Made by a program: the position numbers and the translations under genes. Below, one piece after another: positions 25,958-34,557 of a DNA stretch of 53,066 nt. The notes under the pieces were generated by a model. It searched no databases, was not told where the DNA came from, and was given only the letters and a program-made list of their open reading frames with translations. The number at the start of each line of letters is the position of its first letter. Positions within the stretch are counted from its first letter, which is position 1. Source of the DNA: Deltaproteobacteria bacterium YD0425bin50 (GTDB taxonomy: Bacteria > Desulfobacterota > Desulfobacteria > Desulfobacterales > YD0425bin50); assembly GCA_002753105.1 (NCBI GenBank), contig PDZT01000005.1, positions 1 through 53,066 on the forward strand, in the 5' to 3' direction.

Positions 25958-26353
25958 TTACCGTTTTGAGAACTGGAATCGCCCTCGAGCACCTTTTTGT
26001 CCGTATTTTTTTCGTTCTTTAATCCTAGCGTCTCGTGTAACAAAACCTGCTTTTCTTAAGACATTTTTAAGTTCAGGCTGTGCTTCGATCAATGCTTTTG
26101 TAATTCCATGTCGTATTGCTCCTGCTTGACCCATCACGCCACCACCATGAACTCTTATTTTTAAATTAAAAATAGTTAGCTTATCTGTCATGGTCAACGG
26201 CGACAACATAATATATTTTGCTGTTTTATTTGAAACATATTTATCTATTGGTTGATCATTGATTAAAATATTACCCGTTCCGGGTTTCAACCATGTTCTC
26301 GCAACAGAACTTTTTCTTTTTCCAGTTGCATAAAAAACTTCTTCTTTTCCCAT
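25958..26353 (-). CDS. rpsI: 30S ribosomal protein S9
   Basis: The 131-residue protein has the S9 signatures: YATGKRKSSVARTWLKPGTGNILIND at the N-terminus, RVHGGGVMGQAGAIRHGITKALI near 68-90 and the basic C-terminal tail ending GRFQFSKR that reaches into the ribosomal P site. It follows rplM after 50 bp in the standard rplM-rpsI order. Transcription likely starts at the promoter upstream of rplM. Confidence 0.98.
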   Translation of the reverse strand: MGKEEVFYATGKRKSSVARTWLKPGTGNILINDQPIDKYVSNKTAKYIMLSPLTMTDKLTIFNLKIRVHGGGVMGQAGAIRHGITKALIEAQPELKNVLRKAGFVTRDARIKERKKYGQKGARGRFQFSKR

Positions 26354-26403
26354 ACATTCAACCTTACCATTATATTTTTAATAATTAACCAATATTGATT
26401 GTC

Positions 26404-26853
26404 TTATTTGGATTTTAGTGGAAGCACCAATTTTTCAGGTTTTTGTGCCTGATGCGGATGTTTATCACCTGCATATACAAAAAGTTTTGTATTCAATGAT
26501 CTGCCTAAACTTTTTTTAGGCAACATACCTTTTACGGCTTTACGAACAAGGTCTTCAGGCCTTTTTTGTCTTAAATCTTTTGCAGTTGTTTCAGTCAATC
26601 CACCGATATATCCACTATGTCGATAGTAAATTTTGTCATCCCATTTGTTTCCAGTTAAAACTACCTGTTCAGCATTAATGACAATAATCCAATCGCCAAG
26701 GTCAGCATGGGGCGTAAAAAGTGGATTCATTTTACCTCGAATACGAGAAGCAACGATTGAAGCAAGCCTTCCTAGCACAACACCTTTTGCATCAACAATG
26801 TACCATTTTTCTTTATTATCAGATCGATTTGCATTATATGTATATTTTTTCAC
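26404..26853 (-). CDS. rplM: 50S ribosomal protein L13
   Basis: The 149-residue protein matches L13 throughout: [16 protein letters not shown] at the N-terminus, [22 protein letters not shown] near 52-73, [11 protein letters not shown] near 75 and [10 protein letters not shown] near 109-118. It binds 23S rRNA and is needed early in large-subunit assembly. It is the first gene of the rplM-rpsI operon, with a convincing promoter about 37 bp upstream. Confidence 0.98.
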   Translation of the reverse strand: MKKYTYNANRSDNKEKWYIVDAKGVVLGRLASIVASRIRGKMNPLFTPHADLGDWIIVINAEQVVLTGNKWDDKIYYRHSGYIGGLTETTAKDLRQKRPEDLVRKAVKGMLPKKSLGRSLNTKLFVYAGDKHPHQAQKPEKLVLPLKSK

Positions 26854-26889
26854 GGCTTTTAACTCCTAAATTTTTAAAATAATTTTGGT

Positions 26890-26918
26890 CTATTAAGAAA
26901 AAAAACACTGCATGTCAA
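26890..26918 (-). promoter_or_regulatory. Sigma-70 promoter for rplM-rpsI
   Basis: On the minus strand a perfect TTGACA (26918-26913) and TAATAG (26895-26890) are separated by 17 bp. The -10 end lies 36 bp before the rplM start, giving a short leader. Position, spacing and strand fit a housekeeping promoter for ribosomal protein genes. Confidence 0.65.
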
Positions 26919-26960
26919 GCTAAAACATAAACATTACATAACAAATTCCATGGAGTCCAA

Positions 26961-27581
26961 ATGACACAACTTGAAATTGAAGTCAAATTCACTATTCAGG
27001 ACATAGAATGTATTCGTCAACGCATCATTAAACTCGGGGCTTTAGCAAAAAAAAGACATTTTGAACAGAACTACTTATTTGATAATACAAGTCGTTCATT
27101 ATGTGAACTTAAGTCGGTCTTACGTTTACGAAAAACAGAAGATAACACTACCATTACATACAAATCCATTCCCAAGCTAGAAAATGCCCACCTAACCACT
27201 CAATACAAAATCAGAAATGAATATGAAACGAATGTATCCAATTTTGATCACATGTCGCTTATTTTAAATGGATTGGGGTTTCATGTGATCCAACAATATG
27301 AAAAGTGGCGGCAAGCATTTATTGCTGATGGCGTTACTTTTACAGTTGATGAATTACCTTATGGATGTTTTTTAGAAATTGAGGGTCAAATTCACCAGAT
27401 TGAAATAATGGCTTCAAAACTCGGTTTATTATGGGAAAACCGTATTCTGTTAAATTATATTGAACTATTTGAAATAATAAAGAAACATAATCACTTATCA
27501 ATCACCTATTTAACTTTTGATCAGTTTAAAGGAATAGCTATCAATCTGGATAGTATTCATAAAGAAATTGTGGCTGGATAA
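26961..27581 (+). CDS. CYTH-domain protein (class IV adenylate cyclase/thiamine-triphosphatase-like)
   Basis: The 206-residue protein starts with EIEVKF, the ExExK motif that defines the CYTH fold. It continues with the expected alternation of charged strands: LRLRKTEDNTTITYKS near 53-68, IRNEYETNV near 83-91 and FTVDELPYGCFLEIEG near 126-141. The closest pattern is the CyaB-like class IV branch, which includes adenylate cyclases and thiamine or inorganic triphosphatases; activity cannot be assigned from motifs. It is divergent from rplM. If it makes cAMP it could serve the cNMP-domain transporters at 16487-20461, but nothing in the sequence links them. Confidence 0.82.
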   Translation: MTQLEIEVKFTIQDIECIRQRIIKLGALAKKRHFEQNYLFDNTSRSLCELKSVLRLRKTEDNTTITYKSIPKLENAHLTTQYKIRNEYETNVSNFDHMSLILNGLGFHVIQQYEKWRQAFIADGVTFTVDELPYGCFLEIEGQIHQIEIMASKLGLLWENRILLNYIELFEIIKKHNHLSITYLTFDQFKGIAINLDSIHKEIVAG

Positions 27582-27584
27582 GTA

Positions 27585-27613
27585 TTGACAAATGAACACA
27601 GAACTATTTATAA
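27585..27613 (+). promoter_or_regulatory. Candidate sigma-70 promoter for trxA operon
   Basis: A perfect TTGACA (27585-27590) and TTATAA (27608-27613) are separated by 17 bp, starting 3 bp after the CYTH stop codon and about 60 bp before trxA. Quality of the match and location make it a good candidate for trxA-trxB-bamD-rpmB transcription. Confidence 0.6.
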
Positions 27614-27674
27614 GCACATATTTATTTTGGGTTTTAATTTTAAATAATCTCATATGCAAAAGTAGAGGATACAG

Positions 27675-27998
27675 ATGAGCGATATTATTTTAGAAATTAA
27701 TGATGAAAATTTTGAAGCCAGCGTAATTCTATCGAATACACCGGTATTGGTTGATTTTTGGGCACCGTGGTGTGGTCCATGTCGGGCTATGGCTCCATTG
27801 TTTGAAGAACTCGCGAAGACATACAGCCAAGTCAAATTGATGAAATGCAATGTGGATGAAAATCCTGTTACACCTACAAAATATCAAATTCAAGCCATAC
27901 CGACATTTATTATGTTTAAAAATGGAACTGTGTTAGAACAAGTTACGGGTATGGTTACCAAAACCAAATTAGAGGAAATGATTAAACGGTCTATATAG
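27675..27998 (+). CDS. trxA: Thioredoxin
   Basis: This is a 107-residue classic thioredoxin with active site FWAPWCGPCRAMAP (redox cysteines 33 and 36), the cis-proline loop IPTFIMFKNG near 75-84 and the usual C-terminal helix. It reduces protein disulfides in the cytoplasm. It is followed after 7 bp by thioredoxin reductase, forming a complete NADPH-thioredoxin couple. Confidence 0.97.
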   Translation: MSDIILEINDENFEASVILSNTPVLVDFWAPWCGPCRAMAPLFEELAKTYSQVKLMKCNVDENPVTPTKYQIQAIPTFIMFKNGTVLEQVTGMVTKTKLEEMIKRSI

Positions 27999-28005
27999 GG
28001 AAATA

Positions 28006-28932
28006 ATGATGACTACGGATTATGAGTTGGTTATTATTGGCGGTGGAGTAGCTGGGTTAACTGCTGGTATGTACGCTGCTAGATCGCAGTTAAAGGTCAT
28101 TTTAATTGAAAAATTAATGCCCGGTGGACAAATACTTTCCTCAGATTGGGTTGAAAATTATCCCGGATTCCCTGAAGGGATAAATGGCGCTGATCTTTCT
28201 CAACGGACTGCTGAACAAGCTATCCGTTTTGGTTTACCCATCCAGTCAGATGAGGTTTTAGGAATTACGCTTAAGGATCATATCAAAATTATTCAACTTT
28301 CCAATCGTATTATTACAACTCAGGCACTTATTATTGCCACTGGAGCATCACCAAGAAAGCTGAACGTTCCGGGTGAAGATAATTTTTTTGGTAAAGGTGT
28401 TGCAACCTGTGCGACTTGCGATGGCCCTTTTTATAAAAATCGTATTGTAGCTGCAATTGGTGGTGGTGATACCGCGGTTCAGGAAAGTGCATATCTGACT
28501 CGCTTTGTTCAAAAATTATATTTAATTCATCGGAGAGATGAACTTAGGGCAACAGCCATTTTACAAGAACGCATAAAAACGAACCCCAAAATTGAAATCA
28601 TCTGGAATTCAGTTGTTACAGAAGTTCATGGAAAAGATAAACTTGAATCCATCACTTTACAGAATACCAAAACGAAGACATTTCAAGAAGTTAAAGTTGA
28701 TGGGTGTTTTGTATGGGTTGGCATCATACCCAATACCCAATGGTTGAAACAACTGGTTGCATTGGATAGTACTGGTTTTGTTGTCGTAAATGCGAACATG
28801 GAGACCTCGGTTCCGGGAATTTATGCAGCAGGTGATGTTCGAAATACACCGTTAAGACAGCTTGCTACAGCAGTTGGTGATGGGGCAATCGCAGCAGTTT
28901 CAGCTCAACATTATATTGAAAGTTTCAAATAA
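28006..28932 (+). CDS. trxB: Thioredoxin reductase
   Basis: The 308-residue flavoprotein has the N-terminal FAD motif IIGGGVAGLTAGMYAAR and a redox-active CATCD (Cys135, Cys138). The NADPH motif is AIGGGDTAVQESAYLTR near 150-166, followed by HRRDELRA and the second FAD motif GIYAAGDVRNTPLRQLATAVGDG near the C-terminus. Length fits the low-molecular-weight bacterial type. It transfers electrons from NADPH to the adjacent thioredoxin. The two adjacent ATG codons at 28006 and 28009 are equally possible starts. Confidence 0.97.
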   Translation: MMTTDYELVIIGGGVAGLTAGMYAARSQLKVILIEKLMPGGQILSSDWVENYPGFPEGINGADLSQRTAEQAIRFGLPIQSDEVLGITLKDHIKIIQLSNRIITTQALIIATGASPRKLNVPGEDNFFGKGVATCATCDGPFYKNRIVAAIGGGDTAVQESAYLTRFVQKLYLIHRRDELRATAILQERIKTNPKIEIIWNSVVTEVHGKDKLESITLQNTKTKTFQEVKVDGCFVWVGIIPNTQWLKQLVALDSTGFVVVNANMETSVPGIYAAGDVRNTPLRQLATAVGDGAIAAVSAQHYIESFK

Positions 28933-28936
28933 TTCT

Positions 28937-29602
28937 ATGAAAAAAATAAACCCTATTGTCTTGGTAGCTGTGCTAATGCAACTACTTGCCTGTTCAATGT
29001 TTCAATCAAAGCCAGAAAAAAATGCAGATGAATTGGCAAATGATGGATTAAAAGCTTTTCAGAAGAAACAATATACTACAGCAATTGAAAATTTTGAAAA
29101 GATCAAGGACTGGTATCCATTTAGTCAATATGCACCGCTTGCTGAACTCAAAATCGCTGATTCGTACTTTGAATTATCAGAATATGATAAAGCTATAGTA
29201 GCTTATGAAGAATTTGAAAATTTGCATCCTCGAAATGAATATATTCCCTATGTTATTTATCAAATAGGCCAGTGTTATTTTGAACAAATTAAATCGATAG
29301 ATCGAGATCAAAGTGTCTCACAAAAAGCATTGTCACTATTTAAACGATTGGTTAAGCAGTATCCTGAATCGGAATATGCTGATCAAGCTAAACCCAAAAT
29401 AAATACGTGTACCAAGAATCTCGCTGAACATGAATTGTATGTGGGATTATTTTATTTTAAAACAAATCATTATAAGGCTGCACTAAAGCGATTTGAAATG
29501 ATTATTTCTGACTATCCTGAAATGCAGGAAATTCATCGTCAGGTTGACCCGTTGATCGTTTTATGCAAACAATACCTAATAAGTCATAAAGAATCAGAAT
29601 AA
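28937..29602 (+). CDS. bamD: Outer-membrane assembly lipoprotein BamD
   Basis: The 221-residue protein starts at the ATG at 28937, 4 bp after trxB. It has a lipoprotein signal with lipobox LLAC (Cys19). TPR repeats follow, with the characteristic BamD pattern: [39 protein letters not shown], then [20 protein letters not shown], and later [14 protein letters not shown] and [17 protein letters not shown]. BamD is the essential inner-leaflet lipoprotein of the BAM complex that inserts outer-membrane barrels such as the TonB receptor at 8590. Length is close to the usual 240. Confidence 0.93.
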   Translation: MKKINPIVLVAVLMQLLACSMFQSKPEKNADELANDGLKAFQKKQYTTAIENFEKIKDWYPFSQYAPLAELKIADSYFELSEYDKAIVAYEEFENLHPRNEYIPYVIYQIGQCYFEQIKSIDRDQSVSQKALSLFKRLVKQYPESEYADQAKPKINTCTKNLAEHELYVGLFYFKTNHYKAALKRFEMIISDYPEMQEIHRQVDPLIVLCKQYLISHKESE

Positions 29603-29613
29603 GTGGAGGCATC

Positions 29614-29805
29614 ATGTCTAAAATTTGCGTAATTTGTGGTAAAAAGCCAGTTGTTGGCCACAATGTCAGTCATGCTCACAATGTAACCAAAAGAAGATTT
29701 TATCCTAATCTTCAACAGGTTAAAGCTCTATATCAGGGCGTTGTCAAAAAAATCGATGTGTGCACACGTTGTATTAAGGCAGGAAAAGTTGTTAAAGTTG
29801 CCTGA
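29614..29805 (+). CDS. rpmB: 50S ribosomal protein L28
   Basis: The 63-residue protein has the L28 signature [30 protein letters not shown] and a C-terminal [10 protein letters not shown]. The two CxxC pairs (near 4-7 and 48-51) indicate the zinc-binding form of L28. A ribosome site GTGGAGG precedes the start. A stem-loop follows the gene. Confidence 0.97.
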   Translation: MSKICVICGKKPVVGHNVSHAHNVTKRRFYPNLQQVKALYQGVVKKIDVCTRCIKAGKVVKVA

Positions 29806-29816
29806 TCATAACGCTT

Positions 29817-29859
29817 CGCTCATCTATTTTGATGCGTAAGCATCATAACGAGATGAGCG
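29817..29859 (+). terminator. Nested hairpin after rpmB
   Basis: CGCTCATCT (29817-29825) pairs with AGATGAGCG (29851-29859), and inside it GATGC pairs with GCATC around a GTAA tetraloop. No T-run follows, so it is either a Rho-type or stabilising 3' structure or a cruciform. The rest of the 294-bp gap to the next gene is AT-rich; it contains one TTGACA at 29908-29913 without a good -10 partner. Confidence 0.5.
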
Positions 29860-30099
29860 ATATACTATAAGCTCAGATATAAAGCGTTTTACAACTTGAA
29901 AAAAATATTGACACGTATTTTGTTTTCTTCATTTCAAAGAAAAATTGATATAAAAACTCACCATCCGACTATTCATAATCCCATCGATTTCGTTTCTGTA
30001 TATTATCGGGGCATGTTTATTGCGTACTGGCCAATATAGATATGTTTGTATGTTTTTGGGCATGTTGAACATTAAACCTAAGACATGGAATGAACGGCG

Positions 30100-32049
30100 A
30101 TGTTTTATTCAACTCGTTTTAAATTAATCAGCAGTTTTATTGGCGTTACCTTTTTGCTAGGAGCGGTCTTTTTGCTAATTGGTGGGCGCCTTTTGTATGA
30201 AACTACCTATCGAGAAGCTTCGAATCGGGTTCGATTAGATTTGAATGCGGCTCGTGAGATTTATCAGTCACGGATAGATATGATCAAATGCCCATTGATA
30301 TTTACTTCACAGGGTTCTGATTTTCGAAATTTGTTAAAGCAAAAACAAGTCAATGACCTCTATGTGGTATTAGAAAATACGGCCAAAATTGCATCATTGG
30401 ATTTTATTGGGATTGTCAATGAAACGGGAATTCCATTATGTCGATTGGGCAATCAAGTATATTCAAAATATGATAAGGTGATCAATCCGATTGTCAAGCT
30501 TGTAATTGAACGTCTTGTTCCCATAGCCGGGACAGTGATTTTTAATAATATCGAGCTTACTTCAGAAAATCCAACGTTAGCTGAACAAGCTCGTATTAAG
30601 TGTGTACCAACTCCTTTTGCAAATAACGAATCAGAACAATTCGAAACTTCGGGTATGACTCTGTCAGCAGCAATTCCTATAGTTGATCAAGGTGTATTTC
30701 TTGGAGTTATATATGGTGGTACCTTATTAAACAAAAGCACAGCAATAGTGGATACAATTCGGGATACTGTTTTTCAATCAGAAACCTATAAGAATCAACT
30801 TATTGGAACAACAACCATTTTTTTAAATGATTTAAGAATATCCACAAATGTGATTGGCCGAGATGGAAATCGGGCTATAGGCACTCGGGTTTCAGAAAAT
30901 GTAAATACCTATGTATTACAAAAAGGTCAGCGTTGGACTGACAGAGCATTTGTGGTGAATGATTGGTATTTAACTGCATATGAACCCATTGAGGATATAT
31001 TTGGAAAACGTGTAGGTATCTTATATGTGGGCGTGTTAGAAAAAAAATATTTGGATATTCGTAATCATCTTCTTTCTATTTTTATTGGTATTACAGTTGT
31101 GGGTATGTTAATTGCCTCGGTTCTGGGCTATGTTCTTGCACAAAAAATTATGCGTCCGGTGTATCGCTTAATTAAAGCAAGCAAGCAGGTATCTGAAGGG
31201 AATTTATCGCCTGAAATTGGGCAGATTTCAAAAAGTGAAATTGGAATACTGCAAAAAACATTTCAGAGGATGATTAGTGATATGGCAAGAAAAAGCAGCG
31301 AAACGGAAAATCAAATTCTGCAATCTGAAAAACAAGCCAGTGTTGGAAGATTAGCTGCTGGTGTTGCTCATGAAATCAATAATCCTTTGACAGGCGTGCT
31401 GACTTTCACTCACATGTTATTAAGACGTAAAGATATATCCGATGAAGTTCGTCAAGACCTCAAAACTATCGCTGAAGCAACAGACCGGGTACGAAAAATT
31501 GTCAAAGGTCTGCTTGATTTTTCACGACAAACCGAACTTGATCCAGAGCTTACAGATGTCAATCGATTAATTCAATCAACGTATAAATTAATCGAAAATC
31601 AGGCACTTTTGAAAGGTGTAAATTTGTTTTTAGAACTTGGTGAGAATCTGCCTAGTTTGGTGCTAGATCGGAGTCAAATGCGAAGTGTATTGTTAAACAT
31701 GATTATTAACGCACTTGATGCAACAGAACCCGGTGGTCATATAACGATTAATACATCTACTGCCTTATCTTTAAGTGATAGTGAGGTTAACGGTGTTGAA
31801 ATAACTATTTCAGATACAGGATGCGGTATATCGCCAGAAAACATGCATCGTTTATTTGATCCTTTTTTTACAACCAAAGAGGTTGGTAAAGGCACCGGAT
31901 TAGGTCTTTCAGTATCCTATGGAATTGTTAAAAGACATAAAGGAACCATCCGGGTTCAAAGTGAAGTTGCTAAAGGGACAAAATTTTTTATCTGGCTGCC
32001 TATCCATAAGGATTCCCCGGATAAAAATATGACGGATAAGGAGTTATAA
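30100..32049 (+). CDS. Membrane sensor histidine kinase (Cache-HAMP-HisKA-HATPase)
   Basis: The 649-residue protein has a membrane segment at about 9-32, a periplasmic Cache-type sensor at 33-320 and a second membrane segment at 325-347. It then has a HAMP domain at 348-400, HisKA with His424 in GVAHEINNPLTGVL and HATPase_c (MIINALDATEPGG; DTGCGISPENM; KGTGLGLSVSYGIV). The H-E-I-N-N-P-L box is typical of NtrB/PAS-like kinases. It is the first gene of an operon with three receiver proteins and likely phosphorylates one or more of them, including the receiver fused to a formate/nitrite channel. Its ligand is unknown. Confidence 0.92.
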   Translation: MFYSTRFKLISSFIGVTFLLGAVFLLIGGRLLYETTYREASNRVRLDLNAAREIYQSRIDMIKCPLIFTSQGSDFRNLLKQKQVNDLYVVLENTAKIASLDFIGIVNETGIPLCRLGNQVYSKYDKVINPIVKLVIERLVPIAGTVIFNNIELTSENPTLAEQARIKCVPTPFANNESEQFETSGMTLSAAIPIVDQGVFLGVIYGGTLLNKSTAIVDTIRDTVFQSETYKNQLIGTTTIFLNDLRISTNVIGRDGNRAIGTRVSENVNTYVLQKGQRWTDRAFVVNDWYLTAYEPIEDIFGKRVGILYVGVLEKKYLDIRNHLLSIFIGITVVGMLIASVLGYVLAQKIMRPVYRLIKASKQVSEGNLSPEIGQISKSEIGILQKTFQRMISDMARKSSETENQILQSEKQASVGRLAAGVAHEINNPLTGVLTFTHMLLRRKDISDEVRQDLKTIAEATDRVRKIVKGLLDFSRQTELDPELTDVNRLIQSTYKLIENQALLKGVNLFLELGENLPSLVLDRSQMRSVLLNMIINALDATEPGGHITINTSTALSLSDSEVNGVEITISDTGCGISPENMHRLFDPFFTTKEVGKGTGLGLSVSYGIVKRHKGTIRVQSEVAKGTKFFIWLPIHKDSPDKNMTDKEL

Positions 32050-32053
32050 TGTC

Positions 32054-32419
32054 ATGAAAATATTGGTTGTAGATGATGAGGGTATTGTACTTCAGTGTTG
32101 TCAGCGGGTACTTGAATCAGAAGGGTTTGAGGTGGTTTTGGTACCGTCTGCAGAAGCCGCGCTGCAAACCATGGAAACCCATGCATCTAATTCAATATTA
32201 CCCAGTGTGATATTAATTGATTTGAAAATGCCTATTCACGATGGGATGTATTTAATGAACATAATGAAACAAAAATGGCCTGATATTCCGATTGTCATTA
32301 TGAGCGGTTATTCTACTGATGAAACTATAATTCAAGCAAAAAAACAAGGTGCCTGTTGTTTTATTGCTAAACCTTTTACCCCTGATGAATTGTTTGCCAC
32401 AATTCTACAGGTCATTTAA
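32054..32419 (+). CDS. Single-domain response regulator
   Basis: The 121-residue protein is a stand-alone receiver domain: VVDDEG near 5-10, phosphoacceptor aspartate in ILIDLKMPIHDG near 54, a switch-region serine in IVIMSGYS and the conserved lysine in FIAKPFTPDEL. There is no output domain, as in CheY/Spo0F-like relay proteins. It begins 4 bp after the kinase gene and so is probably its immediate partner. A relay to the following receivers is possible, but no Hpt protein is encoded nearby. Confidence 0.92.
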   Translation: MKILVVDDEGIVLQCCQRVLESEGFEVVLVPSAEAALQTMETHASNSILPSVILIDLKMPIHDGMYLMNIMKQKWPDIPIVIMSGYSTDETIIQAKKQGACCFIAKPFTPDELFATILQVI

Positions 32420-32440
32420 TTCTATAAGGAGGATATCGTT

Positions 32441-33067
32441 ATGGAAAAAAAACGAGCTTTAGTTATTGATGATGAACAAATTGTATTGGATAGTGTTCAA
32501 AAAATTCTTTCAGAAGAAGGATATGAAGTTGAGGTAACGTTAAAAGGCCGAACGGGAATTCATATGGCATTGACCAAGACCTATGATATTGTGCTCACGG
32601 ATATTCGTATGCCTGATGTGGGCGGTATGCATGTGTTAAGGGATATCAAACGTCAAAAACCGTCTTTGCCTGTGTTAATGATTACAGGTTATGCCACGAT
32701 TCAATCGTCCGTTCAAGCTATGAAACTCGGTGCTACAGACTATTTGGAAAAACCATTTACACCAGATCAATTAATTGAGACTGTTAAGACAGCTATTCAA
32801 ACAGCAAGTTCAAAACCGCCTGAAAAACAAGAATTGATTCATAAAGATTCAGTACTAAAGGTATTAGAACGTGCAGCAGAAGATTTTGAATTTGCGCATA
32901 ATTTGCTCTTTAATGGCACAGACGTGCTTAAAAATTATGATCTTACCGGTCCAGAAAAGCTTGCTATTGTTACAGGCGATATCCAATGGATTGAAAGCCA
33001 AATTGGACAACTAACCTCCATTCAACGAAAATGGTTAGAACACAGATTAAGTACAGAAATCTGGTAA
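32441..33067 (+). CDS. Response regulator with small helical C-terminal domain
   Basis: The 208-residue protein has a receiver domain at 1-125 (DDEQ near 10-13, aspartate in VLTDIRMPDVGG near 54, MITGYA, LEKPFTPDQL). An 80-residue helical tail follows (KVLERAAEDFEFAHNLLFNG, then LTGPEKLAIVTGDIQWIESQIGQLT). The tail has no helix-turn-helix; its shape resembles small LigA-like helical domains seen in other proteins, which is a weak assignment. AAGGAGG lies before the ATG. It is the second of three receivers in the operon; the output is not DNA binding as far as can be seen. Confidence 0.88.
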   Translation: MEKKRALVIDDEQIVLDSVQKILSEEGYEVEVTLKGRTGIHMALTKTYDIVLTDIRMPDVGGMHVLRDIKRQKPSLPVLMITGYATIQSSVQAMKLGATDYLEKPFTPDQLIETVKTAIQTASSKPPEKQELIHKDSVLKVLERAAEDFEFAHNLLFNGTDVLKNYDLTGPEKLAIVTGDIQWIESQIGQLTSIQRKWLEHRLSTEIW

Positions 33068-33083
33068 CAGAGAGGTGAAACTT

Positions 33084-34349
33084 ATGATGCATCGAATGCT
33101 TATCATTGACGATGATCCAATTGTACTCGAATCATGTAAAAAAATATTTATCTCAGAGGGATTTGATGTAACAATGACTCAAAATCCAAATGAGGGGCTT
33201 GGTTGGGTAAGTGAAAGAACGTTTGATATCATTCTGTGCGATTGGCGAATGCCCGGCTTTGATGGAATGGATGTAGTAGAAGAAATCGGCCAGCGTTCGC
33301 CAGATTCAAGTATTATCATGATCAGTGCTCATCCAAGTGTTGGCAGAGCAACAGAAGCCATGAAACGTGGCGCAATGGATTATGTAACAAAACCGTTTAC
33401 TCCAGAAGAAATTACGGTTGCAGTTCAAAAGGCTTTAAAACGAAAAATTTCCGATGAAAAAAAAGTATTTACACGTTTTGAACGGTTAATCAAGACAGTT
33501 CAGTTCCCAATTCCAAGCATTGAAGATAATTCTCCCAAAACCATCGCGGAAACAGTTGCATCCAAAATTGGTGTTGGTAAAGTTACCTCACCCGCATTGA
33601 CCGTTTCTGTTTTAGGAATACTTGCAGGGGCTTACATTGGTTTTGGAGGTATGTTTTCTACAACTGTTACCTTTGACTTAGCGGCAAAGGCAGGAATAGG
33701 AATTACCAAATTACTGGCTGGTGCGACTTTTAGCCTTGGATTGATATTGGTTGTGATTGCAGGTGCAGAACTGTTTACAGGTAACAACTTAATGATTTCA
33801 AGTGTGATGACCAGAGAAATTACTATCACTAATATGTTAAAACGATGGATATTGGTCTATATTGCAAATTTTATTGGATCAATACTCGTCGCATGGTTAT
33901 TTTATGCATCAGGTTTATGGAAAACGAGTGATGCAGCCTTAGGCATAGCCGCAGTAAATATTGCATGTAAAAAAGTTCTTCTTCCTTTTAATGAAGCGCT
34001 AATTCGCGGAATTGGATGTAATTGGCTTGTATGTCTTGCCGTATGGATGGCACTTGCGTCACGTCAGACCATCGGTAAAATTTTTGCTATATTTTTTCCA
34101 ATTACGGGCTTTGTAGCCATTGGTTTTGAACACTGTATTGCCAATATGTATTTCATACCTACGGGTATTTTCTTAAAAAATCAACCTCAAGTCATGCTTT
34201 CTTATATTTCACAATGGGAAGCTTTAGGCTGGGGAAGTTTTTTATGGAACAATTTGTTTCCTGTAACCATAGGAAATATCATTGGGGGTGTGGTATTTGT
34301 TGGTATGAGTTATTGGGGGGCATATCTGAGACCTGTAGCTGGAAAATAA
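33084..34349 (+). CDS. Receiver domain fused to formate/nitrite-type channel (REC-FNT)
   Basis: The 421-residue fusion starts at the ATG at 33084, with AGAGAGG at the right distance; a GTG at 33075 is less likely. Residues 1-125 are a receiver domain: DDDP near 9-12, Asp53 in LCDWRMPGFDG, MISAHP and Lys103 in VTKPFTPEE. Residues 165-421 are a six-helix FNT channel domain. It has the conserved loop GAELFTGNN (Thr232), the GCNWLVCLAVWMALA helix near 311-325 and the central-pore His350 in GFEHCIANMYFIPTG, all matching FocA/NirC. FNT proteins move formate, nitrite, hydrosulfide or similar anions and normally lack a receiver. Phosphorylation by the operon kinase could gate the pore. Confidence 0.93.
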   Translation: MMHRMLIIDDDPIVLESCKKIFISEGFDVTMTQNPNEGLGWVSERTFDIILCDWRMPGFDGMDVVEEIGQRSPDSSIIMISAHPSVGRATEAMKRGAMDYVTKPFTPEEITVAVQKALKRKISDEKKVFTRFERLIKTVQFPIPSIEDNSPKTIAETVASKIGVGKVTSPALTVSVLGILAGAYIGFGGMFSTTVTFDLAAKAGIGITKLLAGATFSLGLILVVIAGAELFTGNNLMISSVMTREITITNMLKRWILVYIANFIGSILVAWLFYASGLWKTSDAALGIAAVNIACKKVLLPFNEALIRGIGCNWLVCLAVWMALASRQTIGKIFAIFFPITGFVAIGFEHCIANMYFIPTGIFLKNQPQVMLSYISQWEALGWGSFLWNNLFPVTIGNIIGGVVFVGMSYWGAYLRPVAGK

Positions 34350-34421
34350 TACAAATCAATTTTTTTTAATACCATGGCATAAAATTTTTTATTTTATCCG
34401 ACCAAAGCAATGTTGAATTAC

Positions 34422-34450
34422 TTGACAACTTCATTACTTGTCAGTTAATA
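34422..34450 (+). promoter_or_regulatory. Candidate promoter with overlapping dyad upstream of LysM gene
   Basis: TTGACA (34422-34427) and TTAATA (34445-34450) are separated by 17 bp. The arms TGACAA (34423-34428) and TTGTCA (34438-34443) form an inverted repeat covering the -35 box and spacer, the usual place for a repressor site. It lies about 110 bp upstream of the LysM gene. The protein that would bind is unknown. Confidence 0.5.
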
Positions 34451-34557
34451 CAATGGCATTGTATATATTCCTCATCTTTTAATATTTCAAAATTAAAAAA
34501 ACGAATTTTCAAAAAAAAAACAACGCTTAACATAACACTATACAATGGAGGGCGGAA

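Noticed and set aside
29908..29913. Perfect TTGACA upstream of the sensor kinase at 30100
   Set aside because: No acceptable -10 box lies 16-18 bp downstream, so it is not listed as a promoter.
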